Source of the DNA: Planctomycetales bacterium | Lineage (GTDB): Bacteria > Planctomycetota > Planctomycetia > Pirellulales > Lacipirellulaceae | DNA length: 44,139 nucleotides | Assembly: GCA_020427155.1 (NCBI GenBank) | Contig: JAGQOW010000027.1 | Span: 1-44,139 of the forward strand | Direction: 5' to 3' | Shown: in pieces, positions 16,922 to 26,002 of the stretch | Numbering within the stretch: the stretch's first letter is position 1 | Layout of the letters: the number at the start of each line of letters is the position of its first letter | Program-made: the position numbers and the translations under genes | Notes under the pieces: model-generated | Told to the model about the DNA's origin: nothing | Seen by the model: the letters and a program-made list of their open reading frames with translations, nothing else | Databases searched by the model: none

Positions 16922-17766
16922 AGAAAGGTTTTTTGATCGACATGGATGGCGTGGTCTATCGCAGCAATCGACTGGTTCCAGGAGCAGCAGACTTCATCCG
17001 AACCTTGCTGAAGCAAGACATACCATTCTTGTTTCTTACGAATAACAGCCAACGTACGCGGCGAGATGTTGCAACCAAAGTGAACCGACTTGGGATTCCA
17101 GTTGGGGAAGAACATATCTACACATGTGCAATGGCAACTGCCCGTTTTCTTGCACAGCACCAGGAGAAGGGAACCGCCTTTGTCATTGGCGAAGGGGGAC
17201 TGCTCAACGCGCTACATGCCAACGGCTATTCGATCGTCGACAAGTCGCCCGACTACGTCGTGGTAGGCGAAGGACGAACGCTGACGTTTGAGATGCTTGA
17301 ACAAGCAGTCCAGATGGTCGCAGACGGCGCAAAACTGATCGCTACCAACCTTGATCCAAACTGTCCTACCGATCGAGGAATCCGACCTGGCTGTGGCGCC
17401 ATAGTATCGCTCATCGAAGCGGCTACTGGCATCAAAGCATTCGGCATTGGCAAACCTAACCCGGTGATGATGCGATTTGCCCGGAAAGAATTGGGGATGT
17501 CGACTTCCGAGACGATCATGATCGGCGACACAATGGAGACAGATATCCTGGGCGGAGTGCAGATGGGCTATCGCACGATGCTCGTGCTGACCGGGTCAAC
17601 CAAACGCGAAGACCTCGTGAACTACGCATATCAACCCGATGTGGTGCTCGAATCGATCGCTGACCTTTGTAGTGACCAGCGTTTGACGCAAGAGATTAGT
17701 ACTGTGAGGAATCGCGAGGATGATACTCCGCACGATTTACAAGAATGGATCAAGTCGCACTGCTGA
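16918..17766 (+). CDS. HAD-IIA phosphatase, NagD-like
   Basis: This 282-residue HAD superfamily hydrolase is of the NagD/PGP (subfamily IIA) type, which dephosphorylates small phosphometabolites such as nucleotides or sugar phosphates. Motif I is DMDGVV (D8 nucleophile, D10 acid/base), motif II is LTNNSQ, the motif III lysine is in GIGKPNP, and motif IV is IGDTMETDI. The C2a cap lies between motifs II and III. The start is GTG 16918 with AGGAG seven bases upstream; longer frames back to 16798 look non-coding. Its TGA stop is followed by a long palindromic terminator shared with rpoD. The specific substrate is not deducible. Confidence 0.88.
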   Translation: MKKGFLIDMDGVVYRSNRLVPGAADFIRTLLKQDIPFLFLTNNSQRTRRDVATKVNRLGIPVGEEHIYTCAMATARFLAQHQEKGTAFVIGEGGLLNALHANGYSIVDKSPDYVVVGEGRTLTFEMLEQAVQMVADGAKLIATNLDPNCPTDRGIRPGCGAIVSLIEAATGIKAFGIGKPNPVMMRFARKELGMSTSETIMIGDTMETDILGGVQMGYRTMLVLTGSTKREDLVNYAYQPDVVLESIADLCSDQRLTQEISTVRNREDDTPHDLQEWIKSHC

Positions 17767-17847
17767 ACGGTGCAAGCTGAGCGGCACAGATCTGTCGCTA
17801 GTTTACGACTCGACCTCGCACTCCTGATATTCAGTTACCAAGATCGA

Positions 17848-17880
17848 GGCAGGTCTCCAGGAATTTCCCGGAGACCTGCC
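17848..17880. terminator. Convergent hairpin between the HAD gene and rpoD
   Basis: Arms 17848-17858 and 17870-17880 pair perfectly over 11 bp. The loop contains its own palindrome (GGAATTTCC), so the stem can extend almost to the tip. It lies between the 3' ends of converging genes and can serve both. The tail is not T-rich on either strand. Confidence 0.7.
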
Positions 17881-17912
17881 CTTGCGGTTGCTTGATCGCT
17901 GCCAGCTTGCCG

Positions 17913-19628
17913 CTAAGCAGCCAACAGTTCTTCGCTCGGCAGATCTTCGGTTGGCGGATTTTCCCACACCTCTTCTTCAGACATGACCGGGCTGTCGACC
18001 ACGTACTCGGCTAGTTCGGCACTTCGTACCGGGTGCTGGAGTTTGGCCACTGCCTTAGCCTCAATCTGCCGTACTCGCTCGCGAGTGACTTTGAAGATAC
18101 GTCCCACTTCTTCCAAGGTATAGCAGTAGCCGTCGGCCAAACCGTATCTAAGCCGGACGATTTCCCGCTCGCGATAAGTGAGAGTCTTCAGCAGTTCGTT
18201 GATCTTCTCTCTCAGGAGCTCGTTGTTTGCCAAATTCAGCGGATTATCTGTGTGAGAATCTTCTACAAATTCGCCGAAACTGCAATCCTCGCTCTCGCCA
18301 ATAGGTCGATCGAGACTGACCGGCGTACGGCCAATGTCCAATACATGCAAGCTTTCTTCGAGATCGATTCCCGCCTCCAGGGCTGTTTCTTCATGCGTCG
18401 GAATACGACCCAAAACGTGTTGCAACCGTTTGGCAGTTTGTTGCAACTTGCTGAGCACGTCGATCATGTGCACCGGGATTCGAATAGTTCGCGCCTGGTC
18501 TGCAATCGCACGAGTGATTGCTTGTCGAATCCACCAGGTCGCATACGTCGAAAACTTGAAGCCGCGGCGGTATTCGTACTTGTCGACTGCGCGCATCAGC
18601 CCGGTGTTGCCTTCTTGAATGAGATCCAAGAAGCTCATGCCACGATTGCGGTACTTCTTGGCAATCGACACCACCAGACGAAGATTGCCGCTAGAAAGCT
18701 GCCGTTTAACCCGCTCGAATTCTGCCAGCTGTTCCTGAAGCCTTCGACAGCGATTACGCAGGCTTGTCGGCGTCTCCAGCGTCTGTTGCATGAGCGTTTG
18801 CAGTTCCCGCCGGACGGGTTCAATCCGGGTCGCCGAAGCACCCTCCGCTCGCAATTGCGCGAGCAGCGATTGCAGATGGTCAAGCCGCTTGGAAAACTGC
18901 TCCAACTGGTTCATCAGTGGTTGGACTCGGCGCGAGCGGAGACTCAGCTCTTCGACGAGCCGAAGCATCTTGCGGCGACGTTCGAGAAACCGTACACGGG
19001 TTTTCTGCTTGACCTCTGAGCAAACGCTACGGCTGGTAAGCACTGTAAAGTCGCGACGCTGCTCGTGCATCAGGTGATTGAGCGTCGGCAAGTTGTGGGG
19101 CATGCGGGCCAAGATCTGTTCTTTGGTCAGGCATTCGGTGAGCGACACCTTGATCGTCCGGTCGAACGGCAATTCACCGGCATGTACCCGACCAAGCGTT
19201 TCGACCGTCGACTGCAATGCAAAGAACGACCGCAGCAGGTTACGACGAAACAACTTGCGAGTAAGCTCGATCTTCTTGGCAAGCGTCACTTCTTCTTCAC
19301 GCGTCAGAAGCGGAATCCGGCACATCTGCGAGAGGTACATCCGGATAGGATCGTCCGTCAGTTTGGGCAATTCTTCGGCAAAGAGCCGCTCTCGATCTGC
19401 CTGTTCGAGTTCTGCAGCATCCGCCATCGGATCGAGACTCGAGGCCTGACCTTCGACGAGTTCGATACCAAGACCTTCGATCAGGTCGAGCAACTCGTCA
19501 ACTCGCTCGGCGCCGAGCGATTCATCGGGAAGAAAGGCGTTCGCCTGTTCGTAAGTAAGATACCCCTGGTCTTTGGCAAGGGCTGTAAGTTCTTGGAAAG
19601 TGATCTTGGACGTTGCGGGCGTCGACAT
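17913..19628 (-). CDS. rpoD: Primary RNA polymerase sigma factor RpoD
   Basis: 571 residues. Region 1.1-like N-terminus at about 8-60 ([20 protein letters not shown]), region 1.2 at 91-125 ([29 protein letters not shown]), and region 2 at 312-390 ([18 protein letters not shown], then [19 protein letters not shown], the -10 recognition helix). Region 3 spans about 395-465 and region 4 about 475-540, with the helix-turn-helix [24 protein letters not shown]. Between 1.2 and 2 lies a long insert (130-310), rich in R, L and E and likely coiled coil. The gene follows dnaG on the same strand, the classic dnaG-rpoD arrangement, which with region 1.1 supports the primary sigma factor over an alternative one. 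GGAGGGG precedes the ATG closely. Confidence 0.93.
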   Translation of the reverse strand: MSTPATSKITFQELTALAKDQGYLTYEQANAFLPDESLGAERVDELLDLIEGLGIELVEGQASSLDPMADAAELEQADRERLFAEELPKLTDDPIRMYLSQMCRIPLLTREEEVTLAKKIELTRKLFRRNLLRSFFALQSTVETLGRVHAGELPFDRTIKVSLTECLTKEQILARMPHNLPTLNHLMHEQRRDFTVLTSRSVCSEVKQKTRVRFLERRRKMLRLVEELSLRSRRVQPLMNQLEQFSKRLDHLQSLLAQLRAEGASATRIEPVRRELQTLMQQTLETPTSLRNRCRRLQEQLAEFERVKRQLSSGNLRLVVSIAKKYRNRGMSFLDLIQEGNTGLMRAVDKYEYRRGFKFSTYATWWIRQAITRAIADQARTIRIPVHMIDVLSKLQQTAKRLQHVLGRIPTHEETALEAGIDLEESLHVLDIGRTPVSLDRPIGESEDCSFGEFVEDSHTDNPLNLANNELLREKINELLKTLTYREREIVRLRYGLADGYCYTLEEVGRIFKVTRERVRQIEAKAVAKLQHPVRSAELAEYVVDSPVMSEEEVWENPPTEDLPSEELLAA

Positions 19629-19753
19629 CTACCCCTCCGGCACTTCGTGTGCTTTTGGTTAACCTTTACTTTGCCCTCTGAAAGATGGCGGGCAGCGCGG
19701 GAGCTGCTGCGGTTCATTCAGGGGAAGTAAGGGCGGGAAACCGGCCAGACACC

Positions 19754-21634
19754 TCACCCATCCGTGGGTGCGGAACCAGTCTGGTGGCGTTTTTCTTGAC
19801 TTGCACTCAATTCTCTAAAAAGCTTGCTGATCTCCTCGTCTTCTTGTTGGGGTGTAAGGGTCTTTTGGTGAAAAACTGCGACTTGTTGATTCTGGCGAAA
19901 CTGCCGTTTGCGCTGGTCGAGATGCTCCAACAGGTCTTTGGCGCGTAGTACGGGATCGCTGTCGGCCTTCTCGAGCCCGAGTTCGTCGCACTCGACCAGC
20001 AGGTTCTTGTCTTCTGCTTCGTCGGTAGCCAACATCAATTTTTCGAAAGAGACCGACTGGCCTTGCCGCTGAAACTGTACTGCCCTAGCGTACAGACGAC
20101 GGCACGACTCGTTTGAGATATCTTCGGCTCGAATCGCTTCGGCCAATCTCGGTAGCTGATCGGGATGCAGCAGCAACAGCTCCAAGAGTTCTTTTTCCCA
20201 AGACGAAATGGGCTGTCGCTGGGCCAATGATTGGCGTTCAGGCGTATCGACACGATACGACCGTTGTCCGCGCGATGCCTGTTCGCGCCGTTTGCCAGCC
20301 AGGCGCGTCAGCAACGTCTCTTCGTCGATTCCAAACTGTCGCGACAGCCGAGTCATTACTTGCTGTTCGCGTACCAGCGCCGAGGAAGACGCTCCGCTCC
20401 CAGCCGGAAACGCGCGGGAGAGCGTATCGAGAATCTCTTCTACCGCCTGGGCAGATCGATGGGTGCCTGGAGCCGATTCCAATCCGTTGGTCACAGCGCT
20501 GATCTTGTGTTCGAGGGCGTCGACGGCTGCCGACAAGTGTTGCTTGAAAACTTCGCTTCCTTGCGAGGCAATAACATCACATGGATCGCATCCCTCTGGC
20601 AAGGTCAGAATTCGTAAATCTATTTCGTGGGCGACAAACAGTGCTAGCAGGTCGTCAAGAATCTGCATCGTTCTCCGCTGCCCTGCCTCATCGCCGTCGA
20701 GTACCAGCGTGATGCTATCGGTGAATCGGCGCACCACGGGCACGTGGCGCTCGCCCAACGCGGTGCCCAATACGGCCACGGCATTGGTAATTCCATGTTG
20801 ATGGGCCATGATCACGTCGGTGTAGCCTTCCATGATCACGATGCCCTGTTCTCGCGCAATTCCGTCGCGAGCCAGGTCCAGTGCATAGAGTTGACTACTC
20901 TTGTTGAACAACGGCGTTTCTGGACTGTTGAGGTACTTCGCATCGTCCGGCGACGATACGCCGGGAATCACGCGACCGCCAAAACCGATCGCTCGCGAAC
21001 GGACGTCGCGAATCGAAAACATGAGCCTGCCACGAAAGTAGTCGTAGTACCCTCCCGATTCCTTGCGCCGAGCCAACCCGACGCGTTGCAGTACCTCGTG
21101 CGAAAATCCGGCCTCAACCGCTCGCCCCAGCAGCCAGTCCCAGCTTTGCGGGGCAAAACCTAGCTGAAACTGCTTGATGCAATCGATACTGACTCCCCGT
21201 TCGGCCAAATAGCCTCGCGCAGGCTCCGCTTGAGACGAGTCGAGCAGCATGTGGTGAAATTGCTGCTCCGCCCACGCCATCGCCCGCAGCAAGTTGCGAC
21301 GATCGAATTGACTTTCACCCTCGGCTATTCGCCGCGCAGGCGCCAACGCAATTCCGGCCCGCTCTGCCAGCATCTCGAGGGCTTCGCGAAACTCCAAACC
21401 CTCGATCCGCATGACAAAACTGAAAATATCGCCTCCGAAATCGCACGGCCAACATTTGAACGTTTGCCGTTCGGGATTGACCTGCATGCTCGGCCTCGAG
21501 TCATCGTGCCAGGGGCAGAGCCCGACGTAATTGCGGCCTTGGCGACGCAATGGCAAGTAGCTGCCGACCAGTTCGACGATATCGATCGCCTGGCGGACTT
21601 GCTCTTTCGCATCCTGCAATTCAGAGAGTGACAC
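19754..21634 (-). CDS. dnaG: DNA primase DnaG
   Basis: The 626-residue primase makes RNA primers for replication. The CHC2 zinc ribbon is at residues 37-66 (LCPWHDDSRPSM, then KCWPCDFGG; ligands C40, H43, C61, C64). The catalytic core follows, with the TOPRIM domain at about 260-340 (IVIMEGYTDVI with its glutamate, and LVLDGDEAGQR with the DxD pattern). The C-terminal DnaB-binding part is at about 470-620. The start codon is GTG with a weak ribosome site. This start places the DIVELVGSYL helix at the N-terminus, as in other DnaG. The gene lies 61 bases after the htrA-like gene and 125 bases before rpoD, all on one strand, so they may share a transcript. Confidence 0.95.
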   Translation of the reverse strand: MSLSELQDAKEQVRQAIDIVELVGSYLPLRRQGRNYVGLCPWHDDSRPSMQVNPERQTFKCWPCDFGGDIFSFVMRIEGLEFREALEMLAERAGIALAPARRIAEGESQFDRRNLLRAMAWAEQQFHHMLLDSSQAEPARGYLAERGVSIDCIKQFQLGFAPQSWDWLLGRAVEAGFSHEVLQRVGLARRKESGGYYDYFRGRLMFSIRDVRSRAIGFGGRVIPGVSSPDDAKYLNSPETPLFNKSSQLYALDLARDGIAREQGIVIMEGYTDVIMAHQHGITNAVAVLGTALGERHVPVVRRFTDSITLVLDGDEAGQRRTMQILDDLLALFVAHEIDLRILTLPEGCDPCDVIASQGSEVFKQHLSAAVDALEHKISAVTNGLESAPGTHRSAQAVEEILDTLSRAFPAGSGASSSALVREQQVMTRLSRQFGIDEETLLTRLAGKRREQASRGQRSYRVDTPERQSLAQRQPISSWEKELLELLLLHPDQLPRLAEAIRAEDISNESCRRLYARAVQFQRQGQSVSFEKLMLATDEAEDKNLLVECDELGLEKADSDPVLRAKDLLEHLDQRKRQFRQNQQVAVFHQKTLTPQQEDEEISKLFRELSASQEKRHQTGSAPTDG

Positions 21635-21695
21635 AGCGAGGAAGAACTCGGTTCGAGGACTTACAGCTAATTAACTACGAGATTGGCGCCGATCA

Positions 21696-22943
21696 CTACA
21701 GCGAATCGACTCTCGGCCTGGCCGCCACTTTCACTTTCAAGGTCAAGCGTTCGGAAGTCGATTCGTTCAGACGCGCAATGACGATAGGCACCTCCGAACC
21801 AATCTCGGTAGCTGCAATCGCACGACTCATCAGCGTGGGATCGGAATAGTCGACGTTGTTCCAGGATAAGATAACGTCGCCTGGCCGTAAATCTGCCTCT
21901 GCGGCAGGGGTGTCCTTTTCCACATGCAAGACGAGTACGCCCGAATCTCTCTCCAAACCTAAGTCCCTGGCAATCTCATCGGGTAGCCGACTCGGCGTCA
22001 CGCCCAGGAAGCCGCGCTCGACCCAGCCGTCTTTCCGCAGTTTGTCGTAGCTTTGCCGGACAATCGCACTGGGGATCGAAAAACTAATGCCCTGGTAGGT
22101 TGGGCCAATGATCGCGGTGTTGATGCCGACGACCTCCCCCTTGAAGTTGACCAGCGGACCGCCGCTATTGCCAGGGTTCACCGCGGCGTCGGTCTGCAAA
22201 AACTCTTGATAAACCGACGAGCCCGCTCTACCGTTGGCGCCGGAGATGCCGCGGCGCTCTTTCGCGCTGAGAATGCCAAAGGTGATGCTCTTCTGCAATC
22301 CGAACGGACTGCCGAGGGCCCAAACCGTTTCGCCGACGCTCAAATCATCGCTGTTGCCCCAGCGAGCGGCAACCAGATCGGTCAGCCCCGTCTTCAGGAT
22401 CGCCACATCGACCAGCGGATCGGTCCCTACGACGCTGGCCGATCCACGTCGACCGTCGCTGAGTTGGATCTCCGCGGTGCGCACTCCTGCCACCACATGG
22501 TAGTTGGTGACAATGTAGCCTTCCTCATCGACGATCACCCCAGAGCCTTCCCCCTGCGCCCGACCGCTCTGGGTACTTACATTTACTACACTCGGACCAA
22601 CATACTGGGCCAGTAATCGCGAAGCTGTGGAAAACTGGCTAAGATTGAAATCCTGCAGGTTCTCGCGAGCCACGTCAATTTGAGCACGTTCTTTCGCTTC
22701 GGTAAGTGCATACTGCACTTTGCCCGCAACCGAAGGGGCTACTAAGATCATCAGCAACGTACCAAATACCCAGAGCAGGCGATGCAACCGCGAAAGTTCT
22801 TGACGAGTTACCGGTCGATCGTTCGAGGCGATTGAAGATTCCAACCCCCTTGCCATCGACGCACTCGGCGATGGGCTTTGACCCGAGGGGGATTCCGCGC
22901 CCAGATTAGCTGGGCCAGCATTCAAATTCGAGTCCATAGACAT
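21696..22943 (-). CDS. Membrane-anchored HtrA/DegQ-type serine protease
   Basis: 415 residues from ATG 22943 (GGGGA seven bases upstream; the frame goes back to 23000). A polar, Ser/Pro-rich N-terminus (1-50) precedes a single membrane helix (about 56-73), so the protease is periplasmic and anchored. The S1C catalytic triad is complete: H149 in NYHVV, D179 in VDVAIL and S260 in GNSGGPL. One PDZ domain follows at about 320-405 (GFLGVTPSRL, GVLVLHVEKDTPAAEADLRPGDVIL). Such proteases degrade or signal misfolded envelope proteins. It ends 61 bases before dnaG. Whether it is DegS-like (one PDZ, anchored) in function cannot be told. Confidence 0.92.
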   Translation of the reverse strand: MSMDSNLNAGPANLGAESPSGQSPSPSASMARGLESSIASNDRPVTRQELSRLHRLLWVFGTLLMILVAPSVAGKVQYALTEAKERAQIDVARENLQDFNLSQFSTASRLLAQYVGPSVVNVSTQSGRAQGEGSGVIVDEEGYIVTNYHVVAGVRTAEIQLSDGRRGSASVVGTDPLVDVAILKTGLTDLVAARWGNSDDLSVGETVWALGSPFGLQKSITFGILSAKERRGISGANGRAGSSVYQEFLQTDAAVNPGNSGGPLVNFKGEVVGINTAIIGPTYQGISFSIPSAIVRQSYDKLRKDGWVERGFLGVTPSRLPDEIARDLGLERDSGVLVLHVEKDTPAAEADLRPGDVILSWNNVDYSDPTLMSRAIAATEIGSEVPIVIARLNESTSERLTLKVKVAARPRVDSL

Positions 22944-23041
22944 TAGATAATCCCCATGGCAATCGCTGCGCGGCACGCCCCCCCGGGGTGCCGAAGCCAA
23001 TCGCTTTCGAGATGGTCCTGTTTCCGTACGAGCAGACTTCT

Positions 23042-23054
23042 AGCTCCGATTATA
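23042..23054 (-). promoter_or_regulatory. Candidate -10 box for the htrA-dnaG-rpoD unit
   Basis: A perfect TATAAT occurs on the - strand (23054 to 23049), about 105 bases before the protease start. No good -35 hexamer is found at 16-18 bases. It is the only perfect -10 box noticed in this short divergent region. Assignment is tentative. Confidence 0.4.
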
Positions 23055-23137
23055 CAATGATTTCAGTTTTGTCGCCCACATTCTTGCCCCGCCTCGAATC
23101 CACCATTTCTTGGGTGTAATCTGGCCTTTTCATCCTC

Positions 23138-23791
23138 ATGCAACCACTTTTTTTCCCCCCTCCCTCGGAAGCGACTCCCGACGGCCTCGTCGCCGTGGGA
23201 GGCCATCTCAGCCCTGAATGGTTGCTAGACGCCTACCGTCACGGCATTTTTCCCTGGCCTGTCTATGACGACGAGCCAATGCTCTGGTGGTCGCCAGATC
23301 CCAGGGCCATTTTACCGCTCGATGACATGAAGATTTCCCGTCGTTTGCGGAGGACACTTCGCAGCGGCAAGTTCCAAGTCACCTGCAATCAAGCCTTTGC
23401 CCAGGTATTGACCGGCTGCGCCACCGGGCCTGGCCGTGAGGACGGGACCTGGTTAACCCAGCAAATGTTGGATGCCTACACCATCATGCACCAGCTAGGG
23501 CATGCCCACAGTTTCGAAACTTGGTACCAAGACCAACTTGTCGGTGGAGTCTACGGCATCGCTATCGGAGGATTCTTTGCCGCCGAGAGCATGTTCTATC
23601 GGCAGCGCGATGCATCCAAGGTCGCACTCGCAAGTCTGGTCGACCATCTCAACCGTCGCGGGTACCAGTTGCTCGACGTCCAGCAATGGACTCCGCACAC
23701 CGGTCGCTTGGGAGTCATTGAAATAAGCCGCGACGATTACCTCGATCGCCTTGCTGCAGCCGTTCGGCTACCGGTCACGTTCGTACCCTGA
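23138..23791 (+). CDS. aat: Leucyl/phenylalanyl-tRNA-protein transferase
   Basis: This 217-residue enzyme transfers Leu or Phe from tRNA to the N-terminus of proteins that begin with Arg or Lys, marking them for ClpAP (N-degron pathway). Family hallmarks are clear: FPPPSEATPDGLVAVGGHLSPEWLLDAYRHGIFPW at the N-terminus and WWSPDPRAILPLDD. Then come GTWLTQQMLDAY, HSFETWYQDQLVGGVYGIAIGGFFAAESMF, and the C-terminal LLDVQQWTPHTGRLGVIEISRDDYL. Length is normal. No clear ribosome site precedes the ATG. It is divergent from the htrA-like gene across a 195-bp region. Confidence 0.95.
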   Translation: MQPLFFPPPSEATPDGLVAVGGHLSPEWLLDAYRHGIFPWPVYDDEPMLWWSPDPRAILPLDDMKISRRLRRTLRSGKFQVTCNQAFAQVLTGCATGPGREDGTWLTQQMLDAYTIMHQLGHAHSFETWYQDQLVGGVYGIAIGGFFAAESMFYRQRDASKVALASLVDHLNRRGYQLLDVQQWTPHTGRLGVIEISRDDYLDRLAAAVRLPVTFVP

Positions 23792-23802
23792 TCCGTCACC
23801 GC

Positions 23803-24714
23803 CTAAGCAATGAGCGGACGTAGCACTCGATAGCTAATTTCCAGCGATTTTCTGCGACGTTCGACCGACCCTTCGAATGCTTCGTCCTCGACTTCGACGC
23901 AAACCGGTCCGTCGTAGCCGACGTCGGTCAGCGCGCCGACCCAGTGTCCCCAATCGATTTCGCCCAAACCGGGGATCTTGGCCGTGCTGCGCTCCATCGG
24001 TACGACGAGCGATCCCAAGTCGTCCAGCAGATGCTTCTCGACTCGCATGTCCTTGGCATGCGCGTGAAATATCTTTGGGCCGAACTCGCGAATCGGGGCA
24101 ATTGGATCCATCAAGAGCATTTGCAAATGCGAAGGATCGTAGTTCAAACCAAAATGGTCGGAAGGAATCGCGGCGAACATCCGACGCCAAATCGCCGGCG
24201 TGCGAGCCAGATTGAGACCCGTGGGCCAGGTATCCTTAAACAGCATCGGGCAGTTCTCGATCCCGATCCTCACTCCATGATCTTCGGCAAAGCGAATAAT
24301 GTCAGGCCATACCTGCTCGAACCGCTGGAAGTTCTCTTCCAACGACAACGTATGATTGGCGCCGATAAACGAGTTGACGGACGTCAGGCCTAACAGCGGA
24401 GCAGCGGAAATCACTTTGCGCAGGTGTTCGCAAGCGACGCGCGCTTGTTCTTCGTCTGCCGAGAGCGGAATCGAATAGTATCCCAGCGCCGAGATCTCGA
24501 CACCATACTTCTCGCACAGCGCACGCACGTCGTCGGCTTGAGCCTGCGAAAAATCGGTACAGTCGATATGCGTCACACCGCCATATTTACGATCCGGCCC
24601 TCCTGGCGGCCAGCACATCACCTCGATGCAATCGTACCCGAGGTCGGCGGCATGGCCGAGAACTTCTTCCAAAGACAAATCGCCAAAGATGGCGCTCACA
24701 AATCCAAGTTGCAT
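23803..24714 (-). CDS. Sugar phosphate isomerase/epimerase-like TIM barrel
   Basis: A 303-residue AP-endonuclease-2/xylose-isomerase-like TIM barrel. Typical elements are the start QLGFVSAIFGDLSLEEVLGHAADLGYDCIEV and metal ligands in the pattern GIENCP (Glu), NYDPSHL (Asp/His), FHAHAKDM (His) and VCVEVEDE (Glu). Planctomycetes carry many of these, acting on sugars, inositol or hydroxypyruvate; the substrate cannot be inferred here. It converges on aat with only 11 bases between stops, and lies 84 bases downstream of the 381-residue PLP enzyme gene on the same strand. Export is unlikely, as there is no signal peptide. Confidence 0.85.
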   Translation of the reverse strand: MQLGFVSAIFGDLSLEEVLGHAADLGYDCIEVMCWPPGGPDRKYGGVTHIDCTDFSQAQADDVRALCEKYGVEISALGYYSIPLSADEEQARVACEHLRKVISAAPLLGLTSVNSFIGANHTLSLEENFQRFEQVWPDIIRFAEDHGVRIGIENCPMLFKDTWPTGLNLARTPAIWRRMFAAIPSDHFGLNYDPSHLQMLLMDPIAPIREFGPKIFHAHAKDMRVEKHLLDDLGSLVVPMERSTAKIPGLGEIDWGHWVGALTDVGYDGPVCVEVEDEAFEGSVERRRKSLEISYRVLRPLIA

Positions 24715-24766
24715 AGCAGTACGTGGGGCAAAAGAGATTGAATTGAAACGAGAAACTCACCTTACC

Positions 24767-24785
24767 TGCGATGCTACGCATCGCA
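24767..24785. repeat. Perfect small palindrome TGCGATGC/GCATCGCA
   Basis: Eight-base arms (24767-24774 with 24778-24785) around a TAC loop lie just downstream of the PLP enzyme stop. Similar GCGATGC-based hairpins occur at 29644-29660 and 32356-32372. Confidence 0.5.
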
Positions 24786-24797
24786 AGGCACGAATGC

Positions 24798-25943
24798 CTA
24801 CAGATCTTGGAATACCCGCTCCAAGTCCGCCTGCAAGTCCTCCACCGCTTCCAAGCCAACGGACAAACGAATCAGTCCGTCGCTGATTCCGTGCTTGGCA
24901 CGATCCTCGGCATCATAGCTGGCGTGAGACATCGAGGCCGGCTGTTCGATCAACGACTCTACCGCCCCCAGGCTCACAGCCAACTGAAAAAGCTCCGTCG
25001 ATTCTACAAAATGCTTGGCACTTGCGAAATCGCCTTGCAGTTCGAAGGAGACCATCGCGCCAAATCCGCCGTCCATCTGCCGACGGGCGACGTCGTGTCC
25101 TGGATGATTGGGCAGACCAGGATAGAGCACGCGCTCGACCTGCTCGTGAGCATCGAGCCAATTGGCAAGCATTTGAGCGCTGCGGGACTGTTCACGGACC
25201 CGAAGTTCCAACGTCTTCACACCGCGCGAACACAAAAACGCTTCCAGCGGCCCCATGATGGCGCCGGTCGCGTTTTGCACGAAATACAACTCGTCGTAAA
25301 GCGCTGGCTCGCGCACCACCAAGGCGCCGCCCATCAAATCGCTGTGGCCGCCGAGATACTTGGTCGCCGAGTGCATCACGATGTCGGCCCCCAACTCTAA
25401 GGGTCGCGTCAGGACCGGAGTTGCAAACGTGCTGTCGACGCCCAACAAGGCGCCGTGGTTGTGTGCAATCTCGGCGCAAGCGGCAATGTCGGTGATCGTC
25501 ATCCGTGGATTGCCGGGACTCTCGATCCAGACCAGTTTTGTCGACTCGGTCAGCGCCGACTTCAAGTTGCTTGGGTCGGTAGTGTCGACCAACGAAACCT
25601 CGATGCCCGCTCGGTTCGTCACCTTATGCAACAGTCGGTAGGTGCCGCCGTAAATGTCACTCCCGGCAACGATGTGATCCCCCGTGCGGAGCATTGCGGC
25701 AACGCAGTGGGTCGCCGCCATGCCGCTGGCAAAACACAACGCACCGCAACCACCTTCGAGCGACGCCAAGGTGGTCTCTAGTGCCTTGCGAGTGGGGTTC
25801 CCGCTGCGCGAATAATCAAACTCGCCCCAATCACCTGCTCCCGGCTGGACGAACGTCGACGCCATGTGAATTGGTCTTACGACAGCGCCGGTTTCTGCAC
25901 ACTTTTCGTTGCCGACATGGATAGCACGGGTGCGAAATTGCAT
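24798..25943 (-). CDS. Cystathionine gamma-synthase/lyase-type PLP enzyme
   Basis: A 381-residue Cys/Met metabolism PLP-dependent enzyme. The fold-type I core is complete: substrate-side YSRSGNPTRKALETTLASLEGG, phosphate-binding FASGMAAT, the cofactor aspartate in LGVDSTFATP, and the PLP lysine K195 in HSATKYLGGHSDLMGG. The C-terminal domain ends SLGAVESLIEQPASMSH and GISDGLIRLSVGLE. The family includes cystathionine gamma-synthase (MetB), gamma-lyase and beta-lyase; sequence reading alone does not separate them. A paralogue lies 59 bases upstream on the same strand, so the pair may carry out consecutive steps of transsulfuration. Confidence 0.9.
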   Translation of the reverse strand: MQFRTRAIHVGNEKCAETGAVVRPIHMASTFVQPGAGDWGEFDYSRSGNPTRKALETTLASLEGGCGALCFASGMAATHCVAAMLRTGDHIVAGSDIYGGTYRLLHKVTNRAGIEVSLVDTTDPSNLKSALTESTKLVWIESPGNPRMTITDIAACAEIAHNHGALLGVDSTFATPVLTRPLELGADIVMHSATKYLGGHSDLMGGALVVREPALYDELYFVQNATGAIMGPLEAFLCSRGVKTLELRVREQSRSAQMLANWLDAHEQVERVLYPGLPNHPGHDVARRQMDGGFGAMVSFELQGDFASAKHFVESTELFQLAVSLGAVESLIEQPASMSHASYDAEDRAKHGISDGLIRLSVGLEAVEDLQADLERVFQDL

Positions 25944-25957
25944 CTCAACTTGCTCCA

Positions 25958-25974
25958 GCGATCTCTCAGATCGC
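25958..25974. repeat. Hairpin between the two PLP enzyme genes
   Basis: GCGATCT (25958-25964) and AGATCGC (25968-25974) form a 7-bp stem with a CTC loop in the 59-bp spacer. It could modulate relative expression of the two genes. Confidence 0.35.
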
Positions 25975-26002
25975 GGCTATTGGTGGGAGCGATGTCCGCT
26001 GG

